Source: Roseovarius litoreus
GTDB lineage: Bacteria; Pseudomonadota; Alphaproteobacteria; Rhodobacterales; Rhodobacteraceae
Reading direction: 5' to 3'
NCBI RefSeq assembly: GCF_900142765.1
Contig: NZ_FRCB01000001.1
Location: 1-64,000, forward strand
Length of the DNA stretch: 64,000 nucleotides
Positions within the stretch are counted from its first letter, which is position 1, and every line of letters begins with the position of its first letter. Position numbers and translations under genes: made by a program. Positions 50,185 to 59,375 of the stretch are shown one piece after another. The notes under the pieces are model-generated. The model had not been told where the DNA came from. It did not search any database and saw only the letters and a list, made by a program, of their open reading frames with translations.

Positions 50185-52143
50185 ATGGCTAAGCGATTGA
50201 TTTTATGTAACTGTTCCGGCACCCAAGAGATCGACCGAGAGGGATTGGAACAGGCGACCGGGCTGACATGCTCTCAGGTGCATTCGGGGCTCTGCACGAC
50301 CCAACTCGATCGCGCGGCCGAGGAAATCGCCGCCGGAGATGCGGTGATTTGCTGTCGTCAGGAGCAACGCATTTTCGAAGAGTTGGCCGCCGATTCGGAG
50401 GCGCCAAGCCCCGCATTCACCGACCTGCGCGACCGGGCCGGATGGTCCGACGACCCCCGGTCCAAACTACCCAAAATGGCCGCGCTGATGGCCGATGCGA
50501 CGCTGAATGTTCCCGCCGAAAAGACGCTGGATGTGGTCTCGGAGGGGCTGTGCCTTGTGATCGGCGCGTCGGATGTGGCGCTGGAGGCGGGCCGCAAACT
50601 GGCCCCGATCCTTGGCGTGACGGTGTTGGTGACGGACGATACCGAGCCGCCCGAAAGCCGCGACTTCGACGTGATCCGGGGCAATTTGCGCAGCGCACAG
50701 GGTGCCCTTGGCCAGTTCCGCGTGCAGATCGATGCGCTGCGGCAGGTCAACCCGGCAGGCCGTGGCCCGCTGACATGGACCGAGCCGCGCGATGGCGCGG
50801 TCACCGAGTGCGACGTGATCCTCGATCTGACGGGTGGCACGGCGCTGTTTCCAGCCCCGCAAAAGCGCGAAGGCTATCTGCGGGCCGATCCCGGCAGCAT
50901 CACGGCGGTGGCCGACGCGGTGCTGAACGCAGCGCAGATGATCGGCACGTTCGAAAAGCCGCTTTACGTGGCGATGGAGCCGCTCTTGTGCGCCCATAGC
51001 CGGGCTGGCAAGGTGGGCTGCAGCAATTGTCTTGATATCTGCCCCACGGGCGCGATCAGCCCGGCGGGCGAGCATGTGACCATCGACCCGATGATCTGTG
51101 CGGGCTGCGGGGCCTGTGCCGCGCGCTGCCCCTCGGGGGCGATCACCTATGACGCGCCCTCGCCCGACACCACGTTCCGGCGCATTCAGACGCTGGCCTC
51201 GGCCTATCGCAAGGCGGGGGGCATCGCCCCGCGCCTGCTGGTCTGCGACCGGGAGTTCGGCACCGAGATGATCCAGCTTGCGGCGCGGCATGGGCGCGGA
51301 TTGCCAGCGGATGTGATCCCGATGGAGATCGATGTGATCTCGGGCTTCGGGCATGCCGAGATGCTGGCGGCGCTGGCCTCGGGCTTTGCGGATGTCACGA
51401 TCCTGCTGGCCCCCACGACCGAGCGCGATGCGCTGGACAGCGAAGTGCCTTTGGCGCAAGCCATTGCGGGCGAAGGGAAAATAAAGCTGCTGGATGTGAA
51501 CGATCCGGATGCGATGTGCGAGGCGCTCTATGCGCCGGGCGACCTGCCGCAGCCGGTGGAGGACACCGTGCTGCTGATGGGAAGCCGCCGGCAGGTGGCC
51601 CGGATGGCCGCCAAGGCGCTGAACCCGGCCGATGCGGTTCTGCCCCTGCCCGAAGATGCGCCCTATGGCGCGGTGTTGGTGGGTACCGATGCCTGCACGC
51701 TGTGCCTATCTTGCGTGTCGCTATGCCCGTCGGGCGCGCTGCTGGAGAATCCCGACAAGCCGCAGCTGCGCTTTCAGGAGGATGCCTGCCTGCAATGCGG
51801 GCTCTGCGCGAATGTCTGCCCCGAGACGGCGATCACTTATGAGCCGCGCCTGAACCTTGCCGATGCGGCGATGACCCAGGTGGTGCTCAACGAGGAAGAG
51901 CCGTTTGCCTGCGTGGAATGCGGTGGGCTTTTCGGGGTGAAGTCAACGGTCGAGCGGATCACCGAGAAGCTGGCCGGCAAGCACGCGATGTTCGCCAACG
52001 AACAGGCCGCGCGCATGATCCAGATGTGCGACAATTGCCGGGTGAAGGCGCAGTTCCATTCCAAGGACAACCCCTTTGCCGGGGGCGACCGCCCGCAGGT
52101 GCGCACAACGGACGACTATTTCAGCAAGCGCCGGGATCACTGA
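50185..52143 (+). CDS. Large 4Fe-4S polyferredoxin of the formate dehydrogenase locus
   Basis: This is a 652-residue cytoplasmic iron-sulfur protein. After an N-terminal CNCSG segment it carries four typical ferredoxin motifs: CSNCLDICPTGAI and CAGCGACAARCPSGAI near residues 270-310, CTLCLSCVSLCPSGAL and CLQCGLCANVCPETAI near 510-560. A C-terminal CVECGGLFG...CDNCRVK pair may bind a further metal. The middle resembles a Rossmann-like domain without a clear nucleotide motif. Such proteins accompany DUF3305/3306 type formate dehydrogenases and may supply electrons for enzyme maturation. The start MAKRLILCNCSG is followed throughout by continuous family-like sequence. Confidence 0.83.
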   Translation: MAKRLILCNCSGTQEIDREGLEQATGLTCSQVHSGLCTTQLDRAAEEIAAGDAVICCRQEQRIFEELAADSEAPSPAFTDLRDRAGWSDDPRSKLPKMAALMADATLNVPAEKTLDVVSEGLCLVIGASDVALEAGRKLAPILGVTVLVTDDTEPPESRDFDVIRGNLRSAQGALGQFRVQIDALRQVNPAGRGPLTWTEPRDGAVTECDVILDLTGGTALFPAPQKREGYLRADPGSITAVADAVLNAAQMIGTFEKPLYVAMEPLLCAHSRAGKVGCSNCLDICPTGAISPAGEHVTIDPMICAGCGACAARCPSGAITYDAPSPDTTFRRIQTLASAYRKAGGIAPRLLVCDREFGTEMIQLAARHGRGLPADVIPMEIDVISGFGHAEMLAALASGFADVTILLAPTTERDALDSEVPLAQAIAGEGKIKLLDVNDPDAMCEALYAPGDLPQPVEDTVLLMGSRRQVARMAAKALNPADAVLPLPEDAPYGAVLVGTDACTLCLSCVSLCPSGALLENPDKPQLRFQEDACLQCGLCANVCPETAITYEPRLNLADAAMTQVVLNEEEPFACVECGGLFGVKSTVERITEKLAGKHAMFANEQAARMIQMCDNCRVKAQFHSKDNPFAGGDRPQVRTTDDYFSKRRDH

Positions 52144-52892
52144 TGTTCGATCGGCGCGCCCAGATCGGCCGGCTCGATATCCGAGACATAGGCCAGGATC
52201 GCCTCGAGCTGGTCGAGATCCATCTCGACCGGCACGATGGGCGACGGGCGGTCGATGGGAAAGGGCGGGGTCACGTCCTTGATCTGGGTGAAGGCGGGAT
52301 GCGGGTTGAGCGCGAAAAAGCCCTGAAAGCGGCTGTCCCAGTCGCGCATGGCACGCAGCACGAAGAACGAGGGGGCGGAGCCGATATCGTTCATCCGCTT
52401 TTCGTCCATCACCACATGGCAGCGCCCGCACATTTCGTCCGACAGCGTCTTGCCCAGGGCCGCGTCACCGTCAAAGGTGACCGCCACCGCCTTGGCGCGG
52501 ACCTCTTGCGGGAGGCTGAAGGGGGCGGTTCCATCGATCTCGAAGGCGGTGATCGTGCGGCGGCCGATCTCGCCGGTGAGCCAGTCGGCAAACCGCGCGG
52601 CATCCGCATTGCCGGTATCCAGCCGCATCAGGCTCCAGGTGGCGTTCGGGCCTTGAAACACGGGCGTTCCCGCTGTTTGGTTGGTCAGCGCCAGATCGGC
52701 GCTGTCCTGCGCACCGACCATGTCGATCCGAACCCCGGTTTTCAACGAGAACCGCGGCACCACATAGTCCAGCAGGCCCGAGTCCATCAGCGCCGGAGGC
52801 ACGGCGAGCCGAACATCCTCGGCCGCCGCGACCGTGACGGGGCCAAGCACGCTTGCCAGGGCAAGGCAGGATGAAACAACGAGCCGACGCAT
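52137..52892 (-). CDS. Cytochrome c with an N-terminal mini tungstate-binding (TupA)-like domain
   Basis: This is a 251-residue exported protein with a signal peptide (MRRLVVSSCLALASVLGPVT, cleaved near AAA). Residues 27-128 look like a shortened TupA/WtpA-type substrate-binding domain. MDSGLLDYVVPRFSLKTGV matches the start of that family and FADWLTGEIGRRTITAFEID its end, with the middle lost. A c-type heme motif CGRCH lies at 155-159, followed by a short cytochrome domain. It is convergent with the polyferredoxin gene (7-bp overlap). A link between oxyanion sensing and electron transfer at formate dehydrogenase is inferred. Confidence 0.7.
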   Translation of the reverse strand: MRRLVVSSCLALASVLGPVTVAAAEDVRLAVPPALMDSGLLDYVVPRFSLKTGVRIDMVGAQDSADLALTNQTAGTPVFQGPNATWSLMRLDTGNADAARFADWLTGEIGRRTITAFEIDGTAPFSLPQEVRAKAVAVTFDGDAALGKTLSDEMCGRCHVVMDEKRMNDIGSAPSFFVLRAMRDWDSRFQGFFALNPHPAFTQIKDVTPPFPIDRPSPIVPVEMDLDQLEAILAYVSDIEPADLGAPIEHQ

Positions 52893-52952
52893 GGGCCCAA
52901 GGTAGAAAGCCAAGGCCCACCGCGTCAACAATCTTGAGAGAGGGAGACGGAA

Positions 52953-53156
52953 ATGAGCGACGATATCGGTGATTTCAACATGTCCATGCGCAAGTTCCTC
53001 AAGCAGGTGGGCGTCACCTCGCAGCAGGCGATCGAGGACGGTCTGCGCAAGGCGGGCGATCTGGACGGCAAGGAATTCAAGGCGCGCGTGGTTCTGACGG
53101 TCGACGGGCTGGATATCGAGCACGAAGTGACCGGCATCATCAAGGGGCAAGGCTGA
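52953..53156 (+). CDS. DUF6494 family protein
   Basis: This is a 67-residue cytoplasmic protein with the DUF6494 pattern: DFNMSMRKFLKQVGVTSQQ, a helix continuing IEDGLRKAG, then a beta hairpin KARVVLTVDGLDIEHEVTG. The ATG follows a strong GGGAGACGG site. It is the first gene of a four-gene operon (DUF6494, ApbC, ligase-like, DUF6505) in the formate dehydrogenase locus. The function is unknown. Its constant company with Mrp/ApbC suggests a role in cluster loading. Confidence 0.78.
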   Translation: MSDDIGDFNMSMRKFLKQVGVTSQQAIEDGLRKAGDLDGKEFKARVVLTVDGLDIEHEVTGIIKGQG

Positions 53157-53158
53157 CC

Positions 53159-54223
53159 GTGGCTCTGACTAGAGAAACCGTTCTCGAGGCGCTGAAGGCG
53201 GTCAATGACCCCGTGAGCGGCTCGGATATCGTATCGGCAGGCGTGATGCGCGGGCTGAACGTCGAAGGCGACACCGTGCGCTTCGTGCTCGAGATCGACC
53301 CGGCAAAGGCCGATATCTACGAGCCGGTGCGCGCACAGGCCGAAGCCGCGGTCAAGGCGCTCGCGGGGGTGGCCAGCGTCTCGGCGGTGCTGACGGGGCA
53401 TTCCTCCAAGGCGCCGCCGGACCTCAAGCCGCAGCGCAAGGCCGAACCGCAAGGGCCGCAGCATGTGCCCGGCGTCAATCACATCATCGCCATCGCCAGC
53501 GGCAAGGGCGGCGTGGGCAAATCCACCGTCTCGGCCAACCTGGCCTGTGCGCTGGCCGCCGAGGGGCGGCGCGTCGGTCTGCTGGATGCGGATGTCTATG
53601 GCCCCAGCCAGCCAAGGATGCTGGGCGTCTCGGGCCGTCCTGCCAGCCCCGATGGCAAGACCATCCTGCCGATGCGCAATCACGGCGTCACAATGATGTC
53701 GATCGGTCTGATGACCAACGAGGATCAGGCCGTGGTCTGGCGCGGTCCGATGCTGATGGGGGCGCTGCAGCAAATGCTGATGCAGGTCCAGTGGGGCGCG
53801 CTTGACGTGCTGCTGGTCGATCTGCCGCCCGGCACCGGCGACGTGCAGATGACCCTGGCGCAAAAGGCCGTGGTGGACGGGGCGATCATCGTCTCGACCC
53901 CGCAGGACGTGGCGCTTCTGGATGCGCGCAAGGGGATCGACATGTTCAATCAGCTGCATGTCCCGGTGCTGGGCATGATCGAGAACATGTCCACCCATAT
54001 CTGCAGCCAGTGCGGCCATGAAGAACATGTCTTCGGGCATGGCGGCGTGAAGGCGGAATGCGAGAAGATCGGCGTGCCGCTTCTGGCGGAAGTGCCGTTG
54101 CATATCGACATCCGAACCGCCTCGGACGGGGGGGCGCCGATCGTGGTGTCGAAACCCGATGCGCCGCAGGCGCAGGCGTTCCGGGAAATCGCCCGCTATC
54201 TGGTGGCCCAGGGGGTTGCATGA
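53159..54223 (+). CDS. apbC: Mrp/NBP35-type iron-sulfur cluster carrier ApbC
   Basis: This is a 354-residue P-loop ATPase that carries and delivers 4Fe-4S clusters. An N-terminal MIP18-like domain (residues 1-85) precedes the deviant Walker A GKGGVGKST near residue 120, then DADVYGPSQP and the cluster-binding pair in CSQCGHEEHVFGHGG (CxxC). The start is GTG at 53159, directly after the DUF6494 stop. The gene overlaps the ligase-like gene by 4 bp. In this setting it probably loads the many clusters of FdhA, FdhB and the polyferredoxin, although it may be the cell's general Mrp. Confidence 0.9.
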   Translation: MALTRETVLEALKAVNDPVSGSDIVSAGVMRGLNVEGDTVRFVLEIDPAKADIYEPVRAQAEAAVKALAGVASVSAVLTGHSSKAPPDLKPQRKAEPQGPQHVPGVNHIIAIASGKGGVGKSTVSANLACALAAEGRRVGLLDADVYGPSQPRMLGVSGRPASPDGKTILPMRNHGVTMMSIGLMTNEDQAVVWRGPMLMGALQQMLMQVQWGALDVLLVDLPPGTGDVQMTLAQKAVVDGAIIVSTPQDVALLDARKGIDMFNQLHVPVLGMIENMSTHICSQCGHEEHVFGHGGVKAECEKIGVPLLAEVPLHIDIRTASDGGAPIVVSKPDAPQAQAFREIARYLVAQGVA

Positions 54224-54930
54224 GCGACGCCCCGGCCTTTCCACCGCTGATGTCGGGCCACCCGGTCGATGCCGGGATCGACCCGTTCGAAAAGGCCTGT
54301 GCCATGGCGGCGCTTGGCTGTGACGCGGGACTGATCGTGCACAACATCGGCGCCAACCGGTTGGCGGCGGCGCTGGTCATGGCGCCCGAGGTGCCGCTGG
54401 AGCAGGCGATGGCCATGCTGCCGCTATGCGGTGTGGGCTTCCAGAACGCCCTTGGCGCCCTTGGCCCGCCCGAAGTGGCGGTGCATCTGGAATGGGCAGG
54501 CGGGCTGCGGGTGAACGGCGCCTCCTGCGGCAAGCTGCGGGCGATGGCCAGCACGCCCGATGCCACCGCCCTGCCCGACTGGCTGGTGGTGGGGCTGGAG
54601 GTGCCGCTGTTGAGCGTCGGCCATGCCCCCGGCGAGCGCCCCGACGAAACGGCGCTTTATGACGAGGGGTGCGCCGATGTGGATGCGACCGAGCTGCTGG
54701 AAGCCTGGGCGCGGCACACGCTGGCCTGGATCACCCGTTGGGAAGAGGACGGTCCGCGCGCCCTGCATGCCGATTGGCGCGGTCTGGCCCATGGGATCGG
54801 CGAGGATATCACCTGCAACGGGCTGACCGGCACCTTTCTGGGGGTGGACGAGAATTTCGGGATGCTCTTGCGCGACGACACGAAAACGCATCTCATCCCG
54901 CTGAGCAGCGTTCTGGAGAAAAGCTCATGA
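54220..54930 (+). CDS. Biotin/lipoate-protein-ligase-like protein (DUF4444 type), catalytic motif absent
   Basis: This is a 236-residue protein related to biotin/lipoate A/B ligases with a C-terminal DUF4444-type SH3-like domain (GIGEDITCNGLTGTFLGVDE). The ligase GRGRxG loop and the KWPND motif are not recognisable. The corresponding stretch reads HLEWAGGLRVNGASCGKLR, so ligase activity is doubtful. The start overlaps apbC as ATGA and the end overlaps DUF6505 as ATGA. Its place within an iron-sulfur and formate dehydrogenase operon suggests it was reused as a binding or assembly factor. Confidence 0.7.
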   Translation: MSDAPAFPPLMSGHPVDAGIDPFEKACAMAALGCDAGLIVHNIGANRLAAALVMAPEVPLEQAMAMLPLCGVGFQNALGALGPPEVAVHLEWAGGLRVNGASCGKLRAMASTPDATALPDWLVVGLEVPLLSVGHAPGERPDETALYDEGCADVDATELLEAWARHTLAWITRWEEDGPRALHADWRGLAHGIGEDITCNGLTGTFLGVDENFGMLLRDDTKTHLIPLSSVLEKSS

Positions 54931-55406
54931 AACTGGCCCGTGCGATCCATTTCGACGAAAGCGACATGCGTGTCTATGCAAGCCCGGCACGCACCGGGGA
55001 ATGGTGCGTCGCGGGCGGGTTCGAGTTTTCGAACTGGTCCGAGGCCGATCTGACCGGCAAGCCGCGACAGGCATTTTCAAACGGCTGGCTTGGGGTGGAA
55101 ACCTTTGGCCGGGTGACCTTTGTCGCCGTCACCCAGATCGAGCCGGCCGAGCGCGACGCGCTGGCTGATGCGCTGGCGCGGCATTTCGTCGATGTCTATG
55201 GCGCCCCAAGCCCCGAGGCGGCCCGCCCCGTGGCCGAGGCCGAGATCGACCACATGATCGAGCTGTGCGAGGATCACACCCCCAACACGCTGCTGACCGT
55301 GGCGCGGGAACTGACCCCGTCGGGCGTGCGCGAGACGTTTCGCGTGATCGAGGCGCAGGATGCCGGGCTCGAGCAATTCGCGATCCACGGATCGCTGGAC
55401 GAATAG
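54927..55406 (+). CDS. DUF6505 family protein
   Basis: This is a 159-residue cytoplasmic protein with the DUF6505 pattern: MKLARAIHFDESDMRVYASP, then EWCVAGGFEFSNW and GVETFGRVTFVAVTQ. Histidine- and acid-rich segments EIDHMIELCEDHTPN follow and could bind a metal. It is the last gene of the DUF6494-apbC-ligase-DUF6505 operon, starts within the upstream stop codon and is followed by a strong terminator. It has no known function. Association with formate dehydrogenase clusters is recurrent, which supports a role in that enzyme's assembly. Confidence 0.77.
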   Translation: MKLARAIHFDESDMRVYASPARTGEWCVAGGFEFSNWSEADLTGKPRQAFSNGWLGVETFGRVTFVAVTQIEPAERDALADALARHFVDVYGAPSPEAARPVAEAEIDHMIELCEDHTPNTLLTVARELTPSGVRETFRVIEAQDAGLEQFAIHGSLDE

Positions 55407-55412
55407 ATCGGC

Positions 55413-55450
55413 GGCAGGGCGCATGATCTGCGCCCTGCCCCGTGCTTTTT
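55413..55450 (+). terminator. Rho-independent terminator of the apbC operon
   Basis: GGCAGGGCGCA and TGCGCCCTGCC (55413-55423 and 55429-55439) form a perfect 11-bp stem with a 5-nt loop, followed by CCGTGC and five T ending at 55450. It lies 7 bp after the DUF6505 stop and just before the convergent chemoreceptor gene. Confidence 0.88.
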
Positions 55451-55451
55451 C

Positions 55452-56891
55452 TCAGCCCACCAGATAGGCCAGCCGCAACCCGCCCCAATGGCGGCCATTG
55501 ACCGTGATCGGGGCCGAGACATCCTTCATCATGCGGTATTCGCCACCGCCCATGTCGCGGCGATAGGCCTGCACCAGGAAGGGCCGCTGGCTTTGCCCCG
55601 CACGCAGCCCGACACGGTCATTGAAGATGCGCCGGTTGCGGGCGTTCTTGGCGTTCCACTCGACGGCCCCCGCTTCCTGCGGGCGGCTGAACTTGAGATT
55701 ATGGGTGGCGATATAGCCGTTGCGGTCTGTCGCGGCACAGAACACGACCCGATCCGAGAAATTCAGCATCGGCTCCTGTATCCCGGGCAACACACGGTCG
55801 GTGAAGGTGACAAAGCGGGTCATGTGCTGTTGCGGGTCCGTGCCGGGAACCCCGACATAGGACTCGTCGAACAGATCATGCACCGATATGGCGCCGCGCG
55901 TCACCGCCTCTTCGAACGCGCGCGAGATATCGGCTGCCGCCTTGCTGACCGCCTTGATATAGGGCGTGTCCACGGTGTGAACCCCAAGACGGGCGGAAAT
56001 CGCGGTGATCGTTTCGGAATCGTTGGTGATATCCTGCAGCTTGTCCGACGCCGTCGAAAGGCTGAGTGTGGATTGCTCGACCGTGTCGGTCAGGGTCTCG
56101 ACCTGCTGCTGGGTGTCAATGATCGAGCTTTCGATGCTCTTGGAGGCCGCAACGATCTCTTCCTGTGCCCGACGGACGGTCGCGAAGGTTTCGGGCAGCG
56201 CGTGAACGTCGTCCTCGACCGCGCCGGTCACGTCACGGATCTTGTCGGCAAGGCCACCCGCATCGGTGACCTGACCGATCAGGGAATTCAGCTCCTCGGC
56301 CAGTTTGTCGACCGTGCTGGTGATCTCGGCGGTGGCCGAGCTGGCCTGTGTGGAGAGGTTCTTGACCTCGCCTGCCACCACGGCAAAGCCCCGGCCATAT
56401 TCCCCGGCGCGCGCCGCCTCGACCGCCGCATTGAGCGACAGAAGGTTGGTGTGACGTGCGATCCCCGCCACGTGCTGCGACACCTTGGTGACGCTCTTGA
56501 CCGTTTCGGCCACCCGCGTCAGCCGCTCGCTGATCACCGCGACCTGCTCGGTCAGATTAGCCACCTGCACGACCATCTGCGCCAGATGCGCACTGGTCAG
56601 GCCGATGCGTTCCTCGGCAGCCCCGGACTGTTCCAGCGCCGACGCGGCGGCGTCGCGCACCTGCAAGCCATGCGTGGCCATGTCGCGCATCCGGTCCTTG
56701 ATGACCAGAAAGCCGTCGCGCTGGCGCACCGCCAGCTCTGATACATCCTGCACATCGCCCGAAGCCGCGGCGATGGACACCGCCAGATCACCGATACGAC
56801 GCGCGATATCGGATACTGATGAAAGATCCATCGCTTCGCCGCCGGTCTCACCCTCGGCCTGCACGTCCAGGTCGAAATCCCGATCGAACAT
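55452..56891 (-). CDS. Soluble methyl-accepting chemotaxis protein with C-terminal sensor domain
   Basis: This 479-residue chemoreceptor has no transmembrane segment. The coiled-coil signalling domain comes first (residues 20-340), and its hairpin tip reads [20 protein letters not shown] then [14 protein letters not shown], the universal CheA/CheW contact. A C-terminal PAS/Cache-like domain follows ([19 protein letters not shown] and [20 protein letters not shown]). The order is inverted relative to classical receptors, which points to sensing of an intracellular or redox cue. The ATG at 56889-56891 has a GGAGGGAG site. The ligand is unknown. Confidence 0.87.
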   Translation of the reverse strand: MFDRDFDLDVQAEGETGGEAMDLSSVSDIARRIGDLAVSIAAASGDVQDVSELAVRQRDGFLVIKDRMRDMATHGLQVRDAAASALEQSGAAEERIGLTSAHLAQMVVQVANLTEQVAVISERLTRVAETVKSVTKVSQHVAGIARHTNLLSLNAAVEAARAGEYGRGFAVVAGEVKNLSTQASSATAEITSTVDKLAEELNSLIGQVTDAGGLADKIRDVTGAVEDDVHALPETFATVRRAQEEIVAASKSIESSIIDTQQQVETLTDTVEQSTLSLSTASDKLQDITNDSETITAISARLGVHTVDTPYIKAVSKAAADISRAFEEAVTRGAISVHDLFDESYVGVPGTDPQQHMTRFVTFTDRVLPGIQEPMLNFSDRVVFCAATDRNGYIATHNLKFSRPQEAGAVEWNAKNARNRRIFNDRVGLRAGQSQRPFLVQAYRRDMGGGEYRMMKDVSAPITVNGRHWGGLRLAYLVG

Positions 56892-56977
56892 TCGTCGTCT
56901 CCCTCCAGATTGCACTTGTCCGGGAGATAACGGCGCAAAGCCCGACCCTATTAGGCGGGCCATGGCTGTTGCGGGAA

Positions 56978-58402
56978 TTATATGGCCTCGGCCCGCAGCA
57001 CCGCGCCGGGATTCATGATGCCGAAGGGATCGAGGGCTGCCTTGATCGCGCGCATCGCCGACAGCTTGGCAGGATCGCCATAGCGCTCGAGATCCGCCAC
57101 CTTGAGCCGGCCGATCCCGTGTTCGGCGCTGACCGATCCGCCCATCTCGTCCACCAGATCATGCACCGCCTGCTTGATCGCAGAGCGTTCATCCATATGG
57201 TCATGGCGGCTGCGGCCCGGCATCGGGAACACGTTGTAATGCAGGTTCCCATCGCCCAGATGGCCGAAACAATTGATCCGGAACGCGCCGATCCGCGCGA
57301 TGACATCCGGCGCGCGCGCGATGAAATCGGGGATCGCGCCAAGCGGCAACGAGATGTCGTGCGAACTGACCGAACCGATGCGACGGTTTGCCTCGGGGAT
57401 CTGTTCGCGCACCTCCCAGAAGTCATGGCGCTGCGCCTCGGAACTGGCGATCATCCCGTCGCTGACCAGACCGGCCTCGAACGCCTCGGCAAAGAGTGTC
57501 TCAAGCGCCGTTGCCGGATCCAGCCCGCGCGCCAGACCCACATCGATCAGCACGAACCATTCCGGCGGATCAGCAAAGGGCTGGCGGATATCGGGCAGCG
57601 TTTCGGCCAGAAATTCCAGCCCGGCACGGTGCATCAGCTCGAAGGCGCTGACCCCCTCGCCCATGTGATCGCGCGCCATCGACAAAAGCGCGAGTGCGGC
57701 GGTGGGGCTGTCGACCACCATCAGCGCCGTCCCCTCGCCCGCAGGGCGCGGCGCCAGCCGCAGCGTGGCTGCCGTGATCACCCCCAACGTCCCTTCCGAG
57801 CCGATCAGCAAATCCCGCAGGTCATAGCCGGTGTTGTCCTTGCGCAACCGCTTGAGCCCGTGCCAGATCTGGCCATCGGGCAACACCGCCTCCAGCCCCA
57901 CGCAAAGCTCGCGCGCATTGCCGTAGCGCAGCACGTTGACCCCACCCGCATTGGTGGCCAGCAACCCGCCGATCCGCGCGCTGCCCTTCGAGGCGATGCT
58001 GAGCGGGTAAAGCCGGTCCGCGCCAAGCGCCGCGTCATGCACATCCGACAGGATCGCACCGGCCTCGACGATCATCAGGTTCTCTTCGGGATAAAGACCC
58101 CGGATCGCGCGCATCCGCTCGAGGCTGAGCAGGATCGGGGCGGTGCCCTCGGCGCTGATCTGTCCCCCGACCAGCCCGGTCCCCCCGCCATAAGGCAGCA
58201 CCGGCACGCGGTCATGTGCCGCCGCGCGGATCACGGCCGAGACCTGCTCGACGGTTTCGGGGGCCACGATCACCCCCGCCTGCCCGGCCCAACGGCCACG
58301 CGGCTCTTCAAGGTAATGCGGCGCCGCCTCGCGGAAGGCGGACGCGGGAAGCGCGCCCTGCAAGCGCGCGATGATGTCGGGTGTGACAGGGTTCAAAGCC
58401 AT
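56978..58402 (-). CDS. FAD-binding oxidase, D-lactate/D-2-hydroxyglutarate dehydrogenase class
   Basis: This is a 474-residue flavoenzyme of the GlcD/D2HGDH class (VAO fold). The FAD pyrophosphate loop is [14 protein letters not shown] near residues 67-80, followed by [17 protein letters not shown]. The C-terminal substrate domain has the histidines of [15 protein letters not shown] and the SAEHGIG motif. It oxidises a D-2-hydroxy acid and passes electrons to an acceptor, ETF or cytochrome. The exact acid cannot be assigned. It is probably cytoplasmic or peripheral and monocistronic. No glcE or glcF partners are present, which speaks against glycolate oxidase. Confidence 0.87.
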   Translation of the reverse strand: MALNPVTPDIIARLQGALPASAFREAAPHYLEEPRGRWAGQAGVIVAPETVEQVSAVIRAAAHDRVPVLPYGGGTGLVGGQISAEGTAPILLSLERMRAIRGLYPEENLMIVEAGAILSDVHDAALGADRLYPLSIASKGSARIGGLLATNAGGVNVLRYGNARELCVGLEAVLPDGQIWHGLKRLRKDNTGYDLRDLLIGSEGTLGVITAATLRLAPRPAGEGTALMVVDSPTAALALLSMARDHMGEGVSAFELMHRAGLEFLAETLPDIRQPFADPPEWFVLIDVGLARGLDPATALETLFAEAFEAGLVSDGMIASSEAQRHDFWEVREQIPEANRRIGSVSSHDISLPLGAIPDFIARAPDVIARIGAFRINCFGHLGDGNLHYNVFPMPGRSRHDHMDERSAIKQAVHDLVDEMGGSVSAEHGIGRLKVADLERYGDPAKLSAMRAIKAALDPFGIMNPGAVLRAEAI

Positions 58403-58454
58403 GCCGATTAGCTATCATGCCGGTCGGAATGGTCCAGCCCCCATCGCACCCGTG

Positions 58455-59288
58455 CTACTCGTCCTCGCGCAGATACGACGGGCGCAGCACCATGATCGTG
58501 GGCCGGTCCGGCAGATCGCGCAGCGACACGGTGATCTCGCTGCCGCCGGTTTCCACGATGTCGAACTCACCCTCCATCCCGGCGAGGAACCGCCCCAGAG
58601 AGCCATCGGCGAACCAATGCATCGGGATCACGATCCGCGCCTTCATCCGGTTGAGCACGTTGATCATGTTCTCGAGCGGCAGGGTAAAGCCGCCATCCAC
58701 CGGCGCCATCACCACATCCATCCGGCCAAGAGCGGCATATTGCTCGTCGCTCGGCTCCTGATGCAGGTGCCCCAGATGGCCGATGCACAGGCCCGCCACC
58801 TCGAAGACGAAGATCGAATTGCCCTTCGGCTCGACCCCGCCATCCCAGCTTCGGATATCGGTCGAGACATTGCGCACCACCATGCCGCCCAGATCGAGAT
58901 AATGCTCGATCCCCGCGCCGAACTCCTCGCCCCAGCCGGGCAGCACATGCGGGATCGCCGGATCGGGGTTCGGGGTCCAATGGGTCGAATGGGCGTGGTT
59001 CATCGTCACCACGTCGGGGATGAAATCCACATTGCCGACAAAGCCGGTGAAATCGGTGACCGCCGACAACCCGTCCTCGGTCTGGATCAGGAACGAGGCA
59101 TGGGCGATATAGCGAAGCCGGGCCGAGAATTCGGGCACCGGCGCGCGGAAACTGGCCTTGTGCAGATATTCGATACCCGGCGTGTTTTGCGCGATGGCAA
59201 TGCAATGGCTGGGCTGGCGCGCCTGCGCATGGGTCATGGTGGTCGCGCCCGCAAGGGACAGGACAAGAGCAAACAAAAGTCGGATCAT
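58455..59288 (-). CDS. Exported MBL-fold metallo-hydrolase (UlaG-like)
   Basis: This 277-residue protein has a signal peptide (MIRLLFALVLSLAGATTMTHA) and a metallo-beta-lactamase-like core. The typical HxHxDH loop is altered to MNHAHSTHWTP, and further histidines lie in CIGHLGHLHQEP and IVIPMHWFADG, so metal binding is probable although not standard. YIAHASFLIQTEDGL and VTDFTGFVGNVDF resemble the first strands of the UlaG group. It should act in the periplasm on an unknown ester or lactone. It ends 52 bp before the FAD oxidase gene, with which it may be co-transcribed. Confidence 0.75.
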   Translation of the reverse strand: MIRLLFALVLSLAGATTMTHAQARQPSHCIAIAQNTPGIEYLHKASFRAPVPEFSARLRYIAHASFLIQTEDGLSAVTDFTGFVGNVDFIPDVVTMNHAHSTHWTPNPDPAIPHVLPGWGEEFGAGIEHYLDLGGMVVRNVSTDIRSWDGGVEPKGNSIFVFEVAGLCIGHLGHLHQEPSDEQYAALGRMDVVMAPVDGGFTLPLENMINVLNRMKARIVIPMHWFADGSLGRFLAGMEGEFDIVETGGSEITVSLRDLPDRPTIMVLRPSYLREDE

Positions 59289-59375
59289 GGAAGCACCCTC
59301 CGTTTACGCAACGAAAGGTAGCACGGAATCGCCCCGCGTCAGCCCCGGCTTTGCATGAGCGCCACGCGTCCGGTC

